Source: Victivallales bacterium (GTDB lineage Bacteria; Verrucomicrobiota; Lentisphaeria; Oligosphaerales; Oligosphaeraceae). Taken from it: a stretch of 8,265 nt of DNA. The translations under genes were made by a program, and so were the position numbers. Below, one piece after another: positions 1 through 5,883 of the stretch; the stretch's first letter is position 1; each line of letters starts with the position of its first letter. The stretch is taken from assembly GCA_017963875.1 (NCBI GenBank), contig JAGCTA010000194.1:1-8265 (forward strand). Direction: 5' to 3'. The notes beneath the pieces were generated by a model, which worked only from the letters and a program-made list of their open reading frames with translations, was not told the origin of the DNA and did no database searches.

Positions 1-1
1 C

Positions 2-706
2 GAGGCTGAGGCTGTCCGCAACAGTGCGCACAAGGCTGGTGCGCGGGATGTCAGGCTTGTTGCGGAGCCATACGCCGCCGCCATTGGCGCGGGCATGTCG
101 GTGCTGGATTCCACAGGCAACATGGTTGTGGATATCGGTGGAGGGACGACTGAAGTGGCAATGATTTCCCTCGGTTCCATTGAGAATGCCGAAAGCATCC
201 AGTATGGCGGCGATAAAATGGATGAGGCGATTATCACCCACATGCAGAAGGCGCATAATCTTCGTATCGGTGAAAATGCTGCAGAGGATATCAAGAAGAA
301 GATCGGGACTGCGTGCAAAACGGAGAAGCCCGATGAAATGGAAGTCCGTGGTCTGGACTTGGGTATGCACGGCAACAGCCTTCCAAGGTCGGTTATCATC
401 AACAGCAATGAAATCCAGGAGGCGCTTGATGGTCCCGTCATGCAGATTTTGAGTTGCGTTCGCCGAACAATTGACCGAAGCCAGCCCGCTCTTGCTGCTG
501 ACCTCATTCAAAATGGGATTACGTTGACGGGTGGCGGTTCGCTGTTGCGGGGATTGGATTTCCGCATTGAAACGGAAACAGGCATCCCCGTTCGCATCGC
601 CCAGGAGCCGTTGAAGGCAGTTGTCAATGGCACAGGCGAACTTCTGAAAGACCCTGATTTGGTTTTCTCATTCCCCGAGGACCGTATCTTCGGCTGTGCC
701 AATTGA
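2..706 (+). CDS. mreB: Rod-shape-determining actin homologue MreB, C-terminal part (5' end outside window)
   Basis: MreB is a bacterial actin that forms ATP-dependent filaments under the inner membrane and guides lateral cell-wall synthesis. The frame is open from the left edge, so the gene starts upstream; 234 residues are visible of a usual length near 340. Visible residues 21-31 (AEPYAAAIGAG) match the conserved MreB segment before the second phosphate loop. Residues 43-53 (VDIGGGTTEVA) are that phosphate-2 loop, and TGGGSLLRG near 176-184 is the adenosine-binding loop. The C-terminus (EDLKDPDLVF-like block, then a short tail) is normal for the family. The ATG at position 95 is internal: homology continues upstream of it. 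No mreC follows, unlike the common mreBCD order. Identification is firm; MreB versus a paralogue such as Mbl cannot be separated here. Confidence 0.95.
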   Translation, partial: EAEAVRNSAHKAGARDVRLVAEPYAAAIGAGMSVLDSTGNMVVDIGGGTTEVAMISLGSIENAESIQYGGDKMDEAIITHMQKAHNLRIGENAAEDIKKKIGTACKTEKPDEMEVRGLDLGMHGNSLPRSVIINSNEIQEALDGPVMQILSCVRRTIDRSQPALAADLIQNGITLTGGGSLLRGLDFRIETETGIPVRIAQEPLKAVVNGTGELLKDPDLVFSFPEDRIFGCAN

Positions 707-716
707 TCCGTTGAAT

Positions 717-777
717 GACTGCGGCGGATTGACAGTCGCCAATGTTGTTTTGAGTTGTTTTAATGTGACATGTTGTC
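717..777. promoter_or_regulatory. mreB-isomerase intergenic region with short inverted and direct repeats
   Basis: The 134-bp gap between mreB and the isomerase gene contains GACTG (717-721) with CAGTC (733-737), an overlapping alternative GGCG (723-726) with CGCC (737-740), and then T-rich sequence. This could be a weak mreB terminator. Two copies of GTTGTTTT lie ten bases apart (744-751, 754-761), and GACA-TGT-TGTC (767-777) is a small dyad. The isomerase gene must be transcribed from this gap or by read-through. I do not see a convincing -35/-10 pair: TTGACA at 729-734 has no -10 at a suitable distance. Confidence 0.25.
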
Positions 778-840
778 CAAATATCATTAGTCATTGTTGA
801 AAAAACAAAAATCCTAAACAAGCCAAAAGGAGAAGTCATC

Positions 841-1836
841 ATGCGTCCAGTCACGATTTTCACAGGTCAGTGGGGAGATTTGCCTTTAAAGGAACTCGCA
901 CCGAAAATTGCCTCATTTGGCTATGATGGGCTTGAATTGGCGTGTTGGGGCGACCACATGGATGTCATGCAGGCGGCCAAAAGCAAGAAGTATTGCAAGG
1001 ACCAGTTGGCGATTCTCGCAAAATCTGGCTTGAAATGCTGGGCGATCAGCAACCATCTCGCAGGTCAGATGGTCTGCGATCCAAACAATGATTCACGTTC
1101 AGACAATTTCGGCAGCTTGCCGAAATCATGCAATGGCAGTGCGGAGAAGAAACGCGCATGGGCTGTCGAGTCCATGAAGGCATCCGCACATGCGGCCAAG
1201 AACCTCGGCATCAAGGTCGTGAATGGTTTCACTGGTTCTTCCATCTGGCACATGCTCTATAGTTTCCCGCCAGTTTCCGATAAGATGATTGACGATGGAT
1301 TCAAATATTTCGCCGACATGTGGAACCCCATCCTGGATGAATTCGACAAGTGCGGCGTGAAATTCGCCCTTGAAGTCCATCCGACGGAAATCGCTTTCGA
1401 CCTCTATACCGCGAAACGTGCATTGGAAGCCATCAACTACCGCAAGTCCTTCGGGTTCAACTTCGACCCAAGCCATTTGCTTTGGCAGGGCGTCGATCCA
1501 GTGGAATTTATCCGCGCATTCCCAGACCGCATCTACCATGTCCACATCAAGGACGCAAAGGTGACGCTTGACGGACGCACGGGCATCCTCTCCAGCCATA
1601 TCAACTTCGGTCAGCCAAACCGCGGCTGGGACTTCCGCAGCCCAGGTCATGGCGGCGTGAACTTTGAGGAAATCATACGCGAACTGAACCGCATCAAGTA
1701 CGAGGGGCCGCTTTCCGTCGAATGGGAGGATAGCGGCATGAACCGTGAATATGGTGCGAAGGACGCCTGTGCATTCGTGCGCAAGATTGATTTCCCTGCG
1801 TCCGACATTGCCTTTGACGCCGCGTTTGAACGCTAA
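841..1836 (+). CDS. Sugar-phosphate isomerase/epimerase-like protein (AP endonuclease 2 / xylose isomerase-like TIM barrel)
   Basis: This 331-residue cytoplasmic protein has the pattern of the metal-dependent TIM-barrel isomerases and epimerases (IolE/IolI and ketose 3-epimerase relatives). Likely divalent-metal ligands are spread along the barrel as expected: Glu178 (ALEVHP), Asp209 with His212 (FDPSHLLW), His235 (HVHIKDAK) and Glu294 (LSVEWED). The N-terminus starts directly with the first barrel strand (TIFTGQWGDLP), and FGYDGLELA at 26-34 is the usual second strand. Start choice is supported by AGGAG at 828-832, eight bases before the ATG. A strong terminator follows the stop. The substrate cannot be read from sequence; the neighbouring secreted beta-helix gene suggests carbohydrate metabolism. 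The family is secure; exact reaction (isomerase, epimerase, dehydratase) is open. Confidence 0.88.
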   Translation: MRPVTIFTGQWGDLPLKELAPKIASFGYDGLELACWGDHMDVMQAAKSKKYCKDQLAILAKSGLKCWAISNHLAGQMVCDPNNDSRSDNFGSLPKSCNGSAEKKRAWAVESMKASAHAAKNLGIKVVNGFTGSSIWHMLYSFPPVSDKMIDDGFKYFADMWNPILDEFDKCGVKFALEVHPTEIAFDLYTAKRALEAINYRKSFGFNFDPSHLLWQGVDPVEFIRAFPDRIYHVHIKDAKVTLDGRTGILSSHINFGQPNRGWDFRSPGHGGVNFEEIIRELNRIKYEGPLSVEWEDSGMNREYGAKDACAFVRKIDFPASDIAFDAAFER

Positions 1837-1854
1837 TCGTTTTTCAAAAAGTTT

Positions 1855-1890
1855 CCAGGGTGGCTTTAAGTAGTTGCCCTGGTATTTTTT
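1855..1890 (+). terminator. Intrinsic terminator after the isomerase gene
   Basis: CCAGGGTGGC (1855-1864) pairs with GTTGCCCTGG (1873-1882), giving a 10-bp stem that includes three G-U pairs, with an 8-base loop. TATTTTTT (1883-1890) follows at once. An A-run at 1846-1850 precedes the stem, so some activity in the other direction is possible. It begins 19 bases after the isomerase stop codon and ends only 38 bases before the next start codon. Confidence 0.82.
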
Positions 1891-1928
1891 ACCGTAGTCA
1901 CTATGACCATTTCAAAAAGGAAATGCCA

Positions 1929-3959
1929 ATGAAACACTCATTCATCTCCGCTTGGCTGATGATTATTGGAAGTGCCGCCATCGCCGCCATCGCGCCGAAT
2001 CAGGAGCAGTTGGCCAAAGTTGCATCGGGTGAACTTAAGGAAGCCCGCCTTTCCTGGTGGGGCTTTGACGAGAATGACAGCAGCGACATCATCAAAAGTG
2101 CCATCGAGTCAAAGGCGACAACCATTGTCGTCGATAAGATGCCGACGCCTTGGATAACGCTTCCAGTCTTTCTGAAAAGCGACATGACGCTTGTCTTTGA
2201 GGACGGCGCGGAAATGCTTGCGAAGAAAGATGCGTTCAAGGGGCTGAACGACTGCCTGATCACCATCATGAAGAAGTCCAACGTGAAAATCATCGGGCTG
2301 GGGGAGAAGGGCGGCATTCTGAGGATGCACAAGAAGGACTACCAGGGGCCTGACTACAAGCACGGTGAATGGCGTCATGGTATTACGATGCACAGTTCAG
2401 AGAATGTCCACATCGAGAACATGTCCATCATCGAATCGGGCGGCGACGGCATCTATGTCGGTGTCGCGTCACGCCTGTTGCCGTACGTCCCCTACAGCAA
2501 GGATGTTGTCATTCGCAAGGTCAACTGCGACCATAACCATCGTCAGGGCATCAGCGTCATCGCAGCCGTCAATCTCTTGATTGAAGATACGCGCATGGCG
2601 AATACGGACGGCACGTCGCCGAAAGCGGGCATCGACTTCGAACCGAACAGGGCGACCGAGCCTCTGCAGAACTGCGTCATGCGCAACTGCATTTCCGAAG
2701 GAAACGACGGTGCTGGCTACGACTTCTATCTTCCGAATCAGGACTCAAAGCAATGCGGGCCGATTTCCATCACACTGGAGAACTGCATTTCACGCAACAA
2801 CCGCGGTGCGAGCATTGCGCTATCTACGACGCATACGCGCAGAAAGGCGGACATGACCTGGGAAGGAACCATTACATTCAAGAACTGCGATTTCACCGAT
2901 CAGCGAAATAACGCGAGATTCAGAATCGGTCTTGAGCAGCCGATCACGATTGCGATGGAGAACTGTAAGTTGAACAGCACAGAGACTAACGGGTTGTTAC
3001 CCGCTGTTGACATCGAATATTCTACCCCGTCGCCAGACGGAAAGAACCACACTCAAGTCAGTTTCGATGATTTGTTCATCGCCATGAACCGCGATGGCGG
3101 CTGGCTGAACGTCAGCGACCGCGTCCTCTGCGGACTTGAAAATTACAATGTCAAAGGCTCGAACATTATCCTGACATCTAAAGGCAAAACTGAAACGGTT
3201 GCCAAAATCGACGAGGACTACCTTGAGAAGCAGATGCCTGGCCGTCGTGATATCGCAGGATGCAAGATGTTCGATCCCAAAGGGAAGACATTGATTCCCG
3301 CCAATCCAAAGGGAAGCGCCTCCTTGCCGAACGCAAAATGCCGCAGCATCGGCTATTTCTGGATTTACACGACGAAGGGCGAGCCTGCCACTTTTACGCT
3401 GCATTATGCCAAATTGACAAGGTACAAAGGAAAGTTCTCCATCCCTGAACTGACGTATCCCTCTGGGAAAAAAGTCCAATTGGAGCCGATTGAGTTCGAT
3501 ACAAAACGTGAATACATAATTGCATCTCCTGAAGAAACAGGCATTTGCGAATTGACCATGGATGTCGTCCACAACTGGGCGACCATAACGAACTCGTCCG
3601 TTCCCGCTGGCATCCTGCTGAAGAACGCCAACGGCACCAACATCATCTACACGGTCGGCACCTATTACTTCGACATGCCTGTTGGCACGCCTCATGCGGC
3701 GATTTCGCTGCTTGGCGAAGGAGGCGAAGGCTGCAAGGCGACGATCATCGATCCGAATGGCAAAACCGTGTTCAGCCAGGATGACATCTGCAACGCGTCT
3801 ATCATCAATCTTGGTGCTTCTCCCGTGCCTGGCATCTGGTCGCTTATCCTTGAAAAGCCCACCAACGCGAGCCTGGAGGATTTCTGCATCAATCTGCTTG
3901 GCGTACCGCCATATCTGACCAATGACAAAGCCGTGTTGCCGCGCTTGATCGCACAATAA
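1929..3959 (+). CDS. Secreted right-handed parallel beta-helix protein, probable carbohydrate-active enzyme
   Basis: The protein has 676 residues. The start at 1929 is chosen because AGGA (1918-1921) lies seven bases before it; the in-frame ATG at 1923 is too close, and the frame further upstream runs through the terminator. Residues 1-22 form a signal peptide (MKHS, hydrophobic core, AIAAIA). Residues 44-105 (WGFDENDSSD onward, then TLVFEDGAEMLAKKDAFKG) form the N-terminal cap I associate with a beta-helix family common in PVC bacteria. From about 105 to 350 come beta-helix rungs, including ESGGDGIYVG (169-178), CDHNHRQGISVI (200-211) and AGIDFEPN (233-240). An Asn-Cys pair recurs at 199, 253, 285, 319 and 345. 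The last 110 residues look like a separate beta-sandwich. Such folds include polysaccharide lyases and glycosidases, but no diagnostic catalytic set is visible, so the substrate is unknown. It is likely periplasmic or extracellular. Confidence 0.85.
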   Translation: MKHSFISAWLMIIGSAAIAAIAPNQEQLAKVASGELKEARLSWWGFDENDSSDIIKSAIESKATTIVVDKMPTPWITLPVFLKSDMTLVFEDGAEMLAKKDAFKGLNDCLITIMKKSNVKIIGLGEKGGILRMHKKDYQGPDYKHGEWRHGITMHSSENVHIENMSIIESGGDGIYVGVASRLLPYVPYSKDVVIRKVNCDHNHRQGISVIAAVNLLIEDTRMANTDGTSPKAGIDFEPNRATEPLQNCVMRNCISEGNDGAGYDFYLPNQDSKQCGPISITLENCISRNNRGASIALSTTHTRRKADMTWEGTITFKNCDFTDQRNNARFRIGLEQPITIAMENCKLNSTETNGLLPAVDIEYSTPSPDGKNHTQVSFDDLFIAMNRDGGWLNVSDRVLCGLENYNVKGSNIILTSKGKTETVAKIDEDYLEKQMPGRRDIAGCKMFDPKGKTLIPANPKGSASLPNAKCRSIGYFWIYTTKGEPATFTLHYAKLTRYKGKFSIPELTYPSGKKVQLEPIEFDTKREYIIASPEETGICELTMDVVHNWATITNSSVPAGILLKNANGTNIIYTVGTYYFDMPVGTPHAAISLLGEGGEGCKATIIDPNGKTVFSQDDICNASIINLGASPVPGIWSLILEKPTNASLEDFCINLLGVPPYLTNDKAVLPRLIAQ

Positions 3960-4007
3960 GGCGCACGAGCCTAATTAAACTTCACACAGAAAGGAAAACA
4001 ACTAAAA

Positions 4008-5516
4008 ATGGCTGACGAGAAACTTGAAATGAACTGCAACAGGCTTGTCCAGAAACTAGGGAAGCCGTCTGACAAATTTACAAAGAAAGACATTGTTTCC
4101 TTCATTAAGGACAATGATATCCGACACGTGAACTTCCTCTATCCAGGAGGCGATGGACGCCTGAAGACATTGAATTTCGTCATCAACAATGCGTCGTACC
4201 TGGATGAAATCCTGACCTGTGGCGAGCGTGTTGACGGCTCCAGTCTGTTCTCTTTCATTGAAGCCAGCAGCAGCGACCTCTATGTCGTGCCGCGCTTCAG
4301 TTCCGCATTCATCGACCCATTTGCGGAACTGCCGACTCTCAATCTCCTCTGCTCATTTTTCAACAAGGACGGCGAGCCGCTGGAAAGTTCTCCTGAATAT
4401 ACATTGCACAAGGCGTGCGAGCAGTTCCGAAAGGAAACTGGCATGGAATTCGAGGCGATGGGCGAACTGGAGTATTATGTCATCGCACCAGAGACGGGGT
4501 TCTTCCCAGCCGTTGACCAGCGTGGTTATCATGAATCTGCGCCATATGCGAAATTCAATGAATTCCGCCAGCAGTGCATGCTGTATATCGCGGAATGCGG
4601 CGGACAAATCAAATACGGGCATTCAGAAGTCGGCAATTTCACGCTTGATGGCAAAATCTACGAGCAGAATGAAATCGAATTTCTCCCATGTCCTGCGGAA
4701 AGTGCCGCCAATCAGTTGACTATCGCCAAATGGGTTATCCGTAATCTTGCATACAAATACGGCTATGACGTCACGTTTGCGCCGAAAATCACGACTGGCA
4801 AGGCGGGGTCTGGAATGCATATCCACATGCGCCTGATGAAAAACGGCAAAAACCAGATGCTTGACAAAGGCAAGATTTCCAATACAGCCAAAGGTGCCAT
4901 CGCGGGTCTGATGTCCCTTGCACCGTCAATCACCGCTTTCGGCAATATGAATCCGACGTCCTATTTCAGGCTGGTTCCTCATCAGGAGGCTCCGACGAAT
5001 GTCTGCTGGGGCGATCGCAACCGTTCCGTTCTGGTCAGGGTGCCGCTTGGCTGGACTTCCAAAAACGACCTATGCAAACAGGCGAATCCTGGGGAGCCAG
5101 ACAGCGCGTATGACACAAGTCAGAAGCAGACTGTGGAAATGCGTTCCCCCGATGCTTCGGCGAATGTCTATTTGCTGATGGCCGCTCTGTGCGTCGCGTG
5201 CCGCCATGGCCTCAGCGTTGGCCGTGCGGGTATTGCGCTTGCCAACAAGACATACGTCAATGTCAATATCCACCTGAAGGAAAACGAGTCCTTGCTGAAG
5301 AATCTTAAGACCCTGCCAGACAGTTGCTTCAAGTCCGCCGAATGCCTTGCTGAACAGCGTGCTATCTATGAACAGGCGGGCGTTTTCTCGCCTGCGATGA
5401 TCGATGGGATTATCAAGCAGTTGAAGGCATTCAACGACAAGGTTCTACGTCGTAGCATCGAAGGCAATGACACGGCCATGGCCGAGATTGTCAAGACATA
5501 TTTCCACTGCGGTTGA
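4008..5516 (+). CDS. glnA: Glutamine synthetase, type I fold, variant without the adenylylation motif
   Basis: The enzyme makes glutamine from glutamate, ammonia and ATP in the cytoplasm, as a dodecamer in type I enzymes. The 502 residues show the beta-grasp domain ending in ERVDGSSLF (73-81), then catalytic motifs: GELEYY (Glu153, Glu155), HSEVGN (Glu207), QNEIEF (Glu222, Glu224), GSGMHIH (His271), PHQEAP (Glu327, the flap glutamate), NRSVLVRVP (Arg339, Arg344) and EMRSPDASAN (Arg379). Metal, ammonium and ATP-site residues therefore appear intact. The C-terminal region has no NLYDLP-type tyrosine motif, so GlnE-style adenylylation is unlikely. By memory the sequence is closest to the roughly 500-residue synthetase of Bacteroides and relatives. 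A moderate ribosome binding site (AAGGA, 3991-3995) lies 12 bases before the ATG. It sits 48 bases after the beta-helix gene with no clear terminator between. Confidence 0.93.
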   Translation: MADEKLEMNCNRLVQKLGKPSDKFTKKDIVSFIKDNDIRHVNFLYPGGDGRLKTLNFVINNASYLDEILTCGERVDGSSLFSFIEASSSDLYVVPRFSSAFIDPFAELPTLNLLCSFFNKDGEPLESSPEYTLHKACEQFRKETGMEFEAMGELEYYVIAPETGFFPAVDQRGYHESAPYAKFNEFRQQCMLYIAECGGQIKYGHSEVGNFTLDGKIYEQNEIEFLPCPAESAANQLTIAKWVIRNLAYKYGYDVTFAPKITTGKAGSGMHIHMRLMKNGKNQMLDKGKISNTAKGAIAGLMSLAPSITAFGNMNPTSYFRLVPHQEAPTNVCWGDRNRSVLVRVPLGWTSKNDLCKQANPGEPDSAYDTSQKQTVEMRSPDASANVYLLMAALCVACRHGLSVGRAGIALANKTYVNVNIHLKENESLLKNLKTLPDSCFKSAECLAEQRAIYEQAGVFSPAMIDGIIKQLKAFNDKVLRRSIEGNDTAMAEIVKTYFHCG

Positions 5517-5520
5517 GGTG
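5515..5520 (+). promoter_or_regulatory. Ribosome binding site overlapping the glutamine synthetase stop codon
   Basis: GAGGTG begins inside the TGA stop of glutamine synthetase (5514-5516). It stands seven bases before the ATG at 5528 but directly abuts the ATG at 5521. The spacing therefore favours the small ORF starting at 5528 over the competing frame, and suggests translational coupling to the synthetase. Confidence 0.5.
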
Positions 5521-5527
5521 ATGTTGG

Positions 5528-5674
5528 ATGAAGAAGAACGACGTCAATTTCATTCTCAGGATAGTGCGGTGGATTATCTCTGGCATTTCCATTGGCCTTG
5601 GACTAAACTCCAGAGCCAAGCGGCAGCCGAGAAAACGCCGTACTGGCGGTGGCTCGAAGGGGTATAGAAACTGA
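5528..5674 (+). CDS. Small hypothetical protein, 48 residues, one hydrophobic segment and basic tail
   Basis: This short frame begins 11 bases after the glutamine synthetase stop codon and has a well-placed ribosome binding site (GAGGTG, 5515-5520). The protein starts MKKNDVN, has an amphipathic to hydrophobic stretch at residues 8-26 (FILRIVRWIISGISIGLGL), then a very basic segment (RAKRQPRKRR, 29-38) and a Gly-rich end (TGGGSKGYRN). This suggests a small membrane-associated protein with a cationic tail. The N-terminal half resembles, from memory only, the tiny 'smalltalk' proteins of Bacteroidota (MKK, one hydrophobic helix, LG-hydrophobic-x-S); I cannot verify this. Its stop codon overlaps the first copy of the direct repeat flanking the inserted element. 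A competing frame from 5521 (stop at 5667) gives an unusual Trp-rich peptide and has poor spacing. It may also be non-coding. Confidence 0.5.
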   Translation: MKKNDVNFILRIVRWIISGISIGLGLNSRAKRQPRKRRTGGGSKGYRN

Positions 5675-5681
5675 TTCACAA
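5673..5681 (+). repeat. Left copy of 9-bp direct repeat (putative target-site duplication)
   Basis: GATTCACAA occurs here and, identically, at 5857-5865. The two copies stand immediately outside the terminal inverted repeats of the 5683-5856 segment, with one extra G at 5682 on this side. It overlaps the stop codon of the small ORF. Confidence 0.7.
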
Positions 5682-5682
5682 G

Positions 5683-5856
5683 GCTCTATTCGCCGCCGAT
5701 GAGAGTCGGTAATTGCTCATGTCAGGGCGACTCTTCGAAGCCCCCGAAGGGGGCAAATATCAGTAACCCCAGGTTGAGCGAAGCGAACCCTGGGGACGTA
5801 ATCCTCTACAGGATTACGACCTCGAAGGTCGAACCTATCATCTTGAGGAATAGAGC
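5683..5856. mobile_element. Miniature inverted-repeat (MITE-like) insertion, about 174 bp, non-coding
   Basis: The segment starts with GCTCTATTC (5683-5691) and ends with its exact reverse complement GAATAGAGC (5848-5856). Perfect 9-bp direct repeats GATTCACAA lie just outside (5673-5681, 5857-5865). Terminal inverted repeats inside a short target duplication are the hallmark of a DNA-transposon derivative. Nine-base duplications are known for IS1 and for IS4-family members such as IS10 and IS50, but nothing here assigns a family. No transposase is present, so it would need help in trans. The interior is almost wholly hairpins (see 5701-5830). It separates the small ORF from orn. Alternative reading: a structured RNA or REP-like repeat closed by a 9-bp helix, with the direct repeats a coincidence; the joint occurrence makes that less likely. 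Confidence 0.66.
5701..5830. repeat. Cluster of five consecutive hairpins (REP/BIME-like)
   Basis: Five dyads fill the inside of the element. They are AGAGTCG (5702-5708) with CGACTCT (5728-5734); GCCCCC-GAA-GGGGGC (5740-5754); CCCCAGG (5767-5773) with CCTGGGG (5789-5795), enclosing GCGAAGC (5778-5784); CGTAATCCT-CTAC-AGGATTACG (5797-5818); and GACCT-CGA-AGGTC (5818-5830). A CTTCGAAG palindrome (5733-5740) links the first two. Two of the loops are C-GAA-G triloops, a loop type known for unusual stability in DNA. Such hairpin strings recall REP sequences mobilised by Y1 (RAYT) transposases, but REPs normally lack the terminal repeats and target duplication seen here. Confidence 0.7.
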
Positions 5857-5865
5857 GATTCACAA
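5857..5865 (+). repeat. Right copy of 9-bp direct repeat (putative target-site duplication)
   Basis: GATTCACAA, identical to 5673-5681, directly follows the right terminal inverted repeat with no spacer. It lies 18 bases before the orn start codon. Confidence 0.7.
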
Positions 5866-5883
5866 ACTTTTTTCCACGACAGC

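Noticed and set aside
1126..1650. 174-codon open frame on the minus strand
   Set aside because: It is antisense to the isomerase gene and has no motif or ribosome site of its own.
1860..1928. Upstream extension of the beta-helix protein to ATG 1860
   Set aside because: The extension would translate the terminator hairpin and place residues before a good signal peptide. The ribosome site fits the ATG at 1929.
2997..3956. 319-codon open frame on the minus strand
   Set aside because: It lies wholly antisense to the beta-helix gene, whose product has a signal peptide and clear repeats. The antisense product shows no recognisable motif and is a typical shadow of codon bias.
3955..3976. Hairpin between the beta-helix gene and glutamine synthetase
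   Set aside because: AGGC/GCCT with a short mismatched AT extension is weak and has no U-run, so I do not call it a terminator.
5521..5667. Alternative small ORF starting at ATG 5521 (or 5467)
   Set aside because: The ribosome site directly touches this ATG with no spacing, and the product is Trp-rich with no recognisable pattern. The overlapping frame at 5528 has better spacing and composition.
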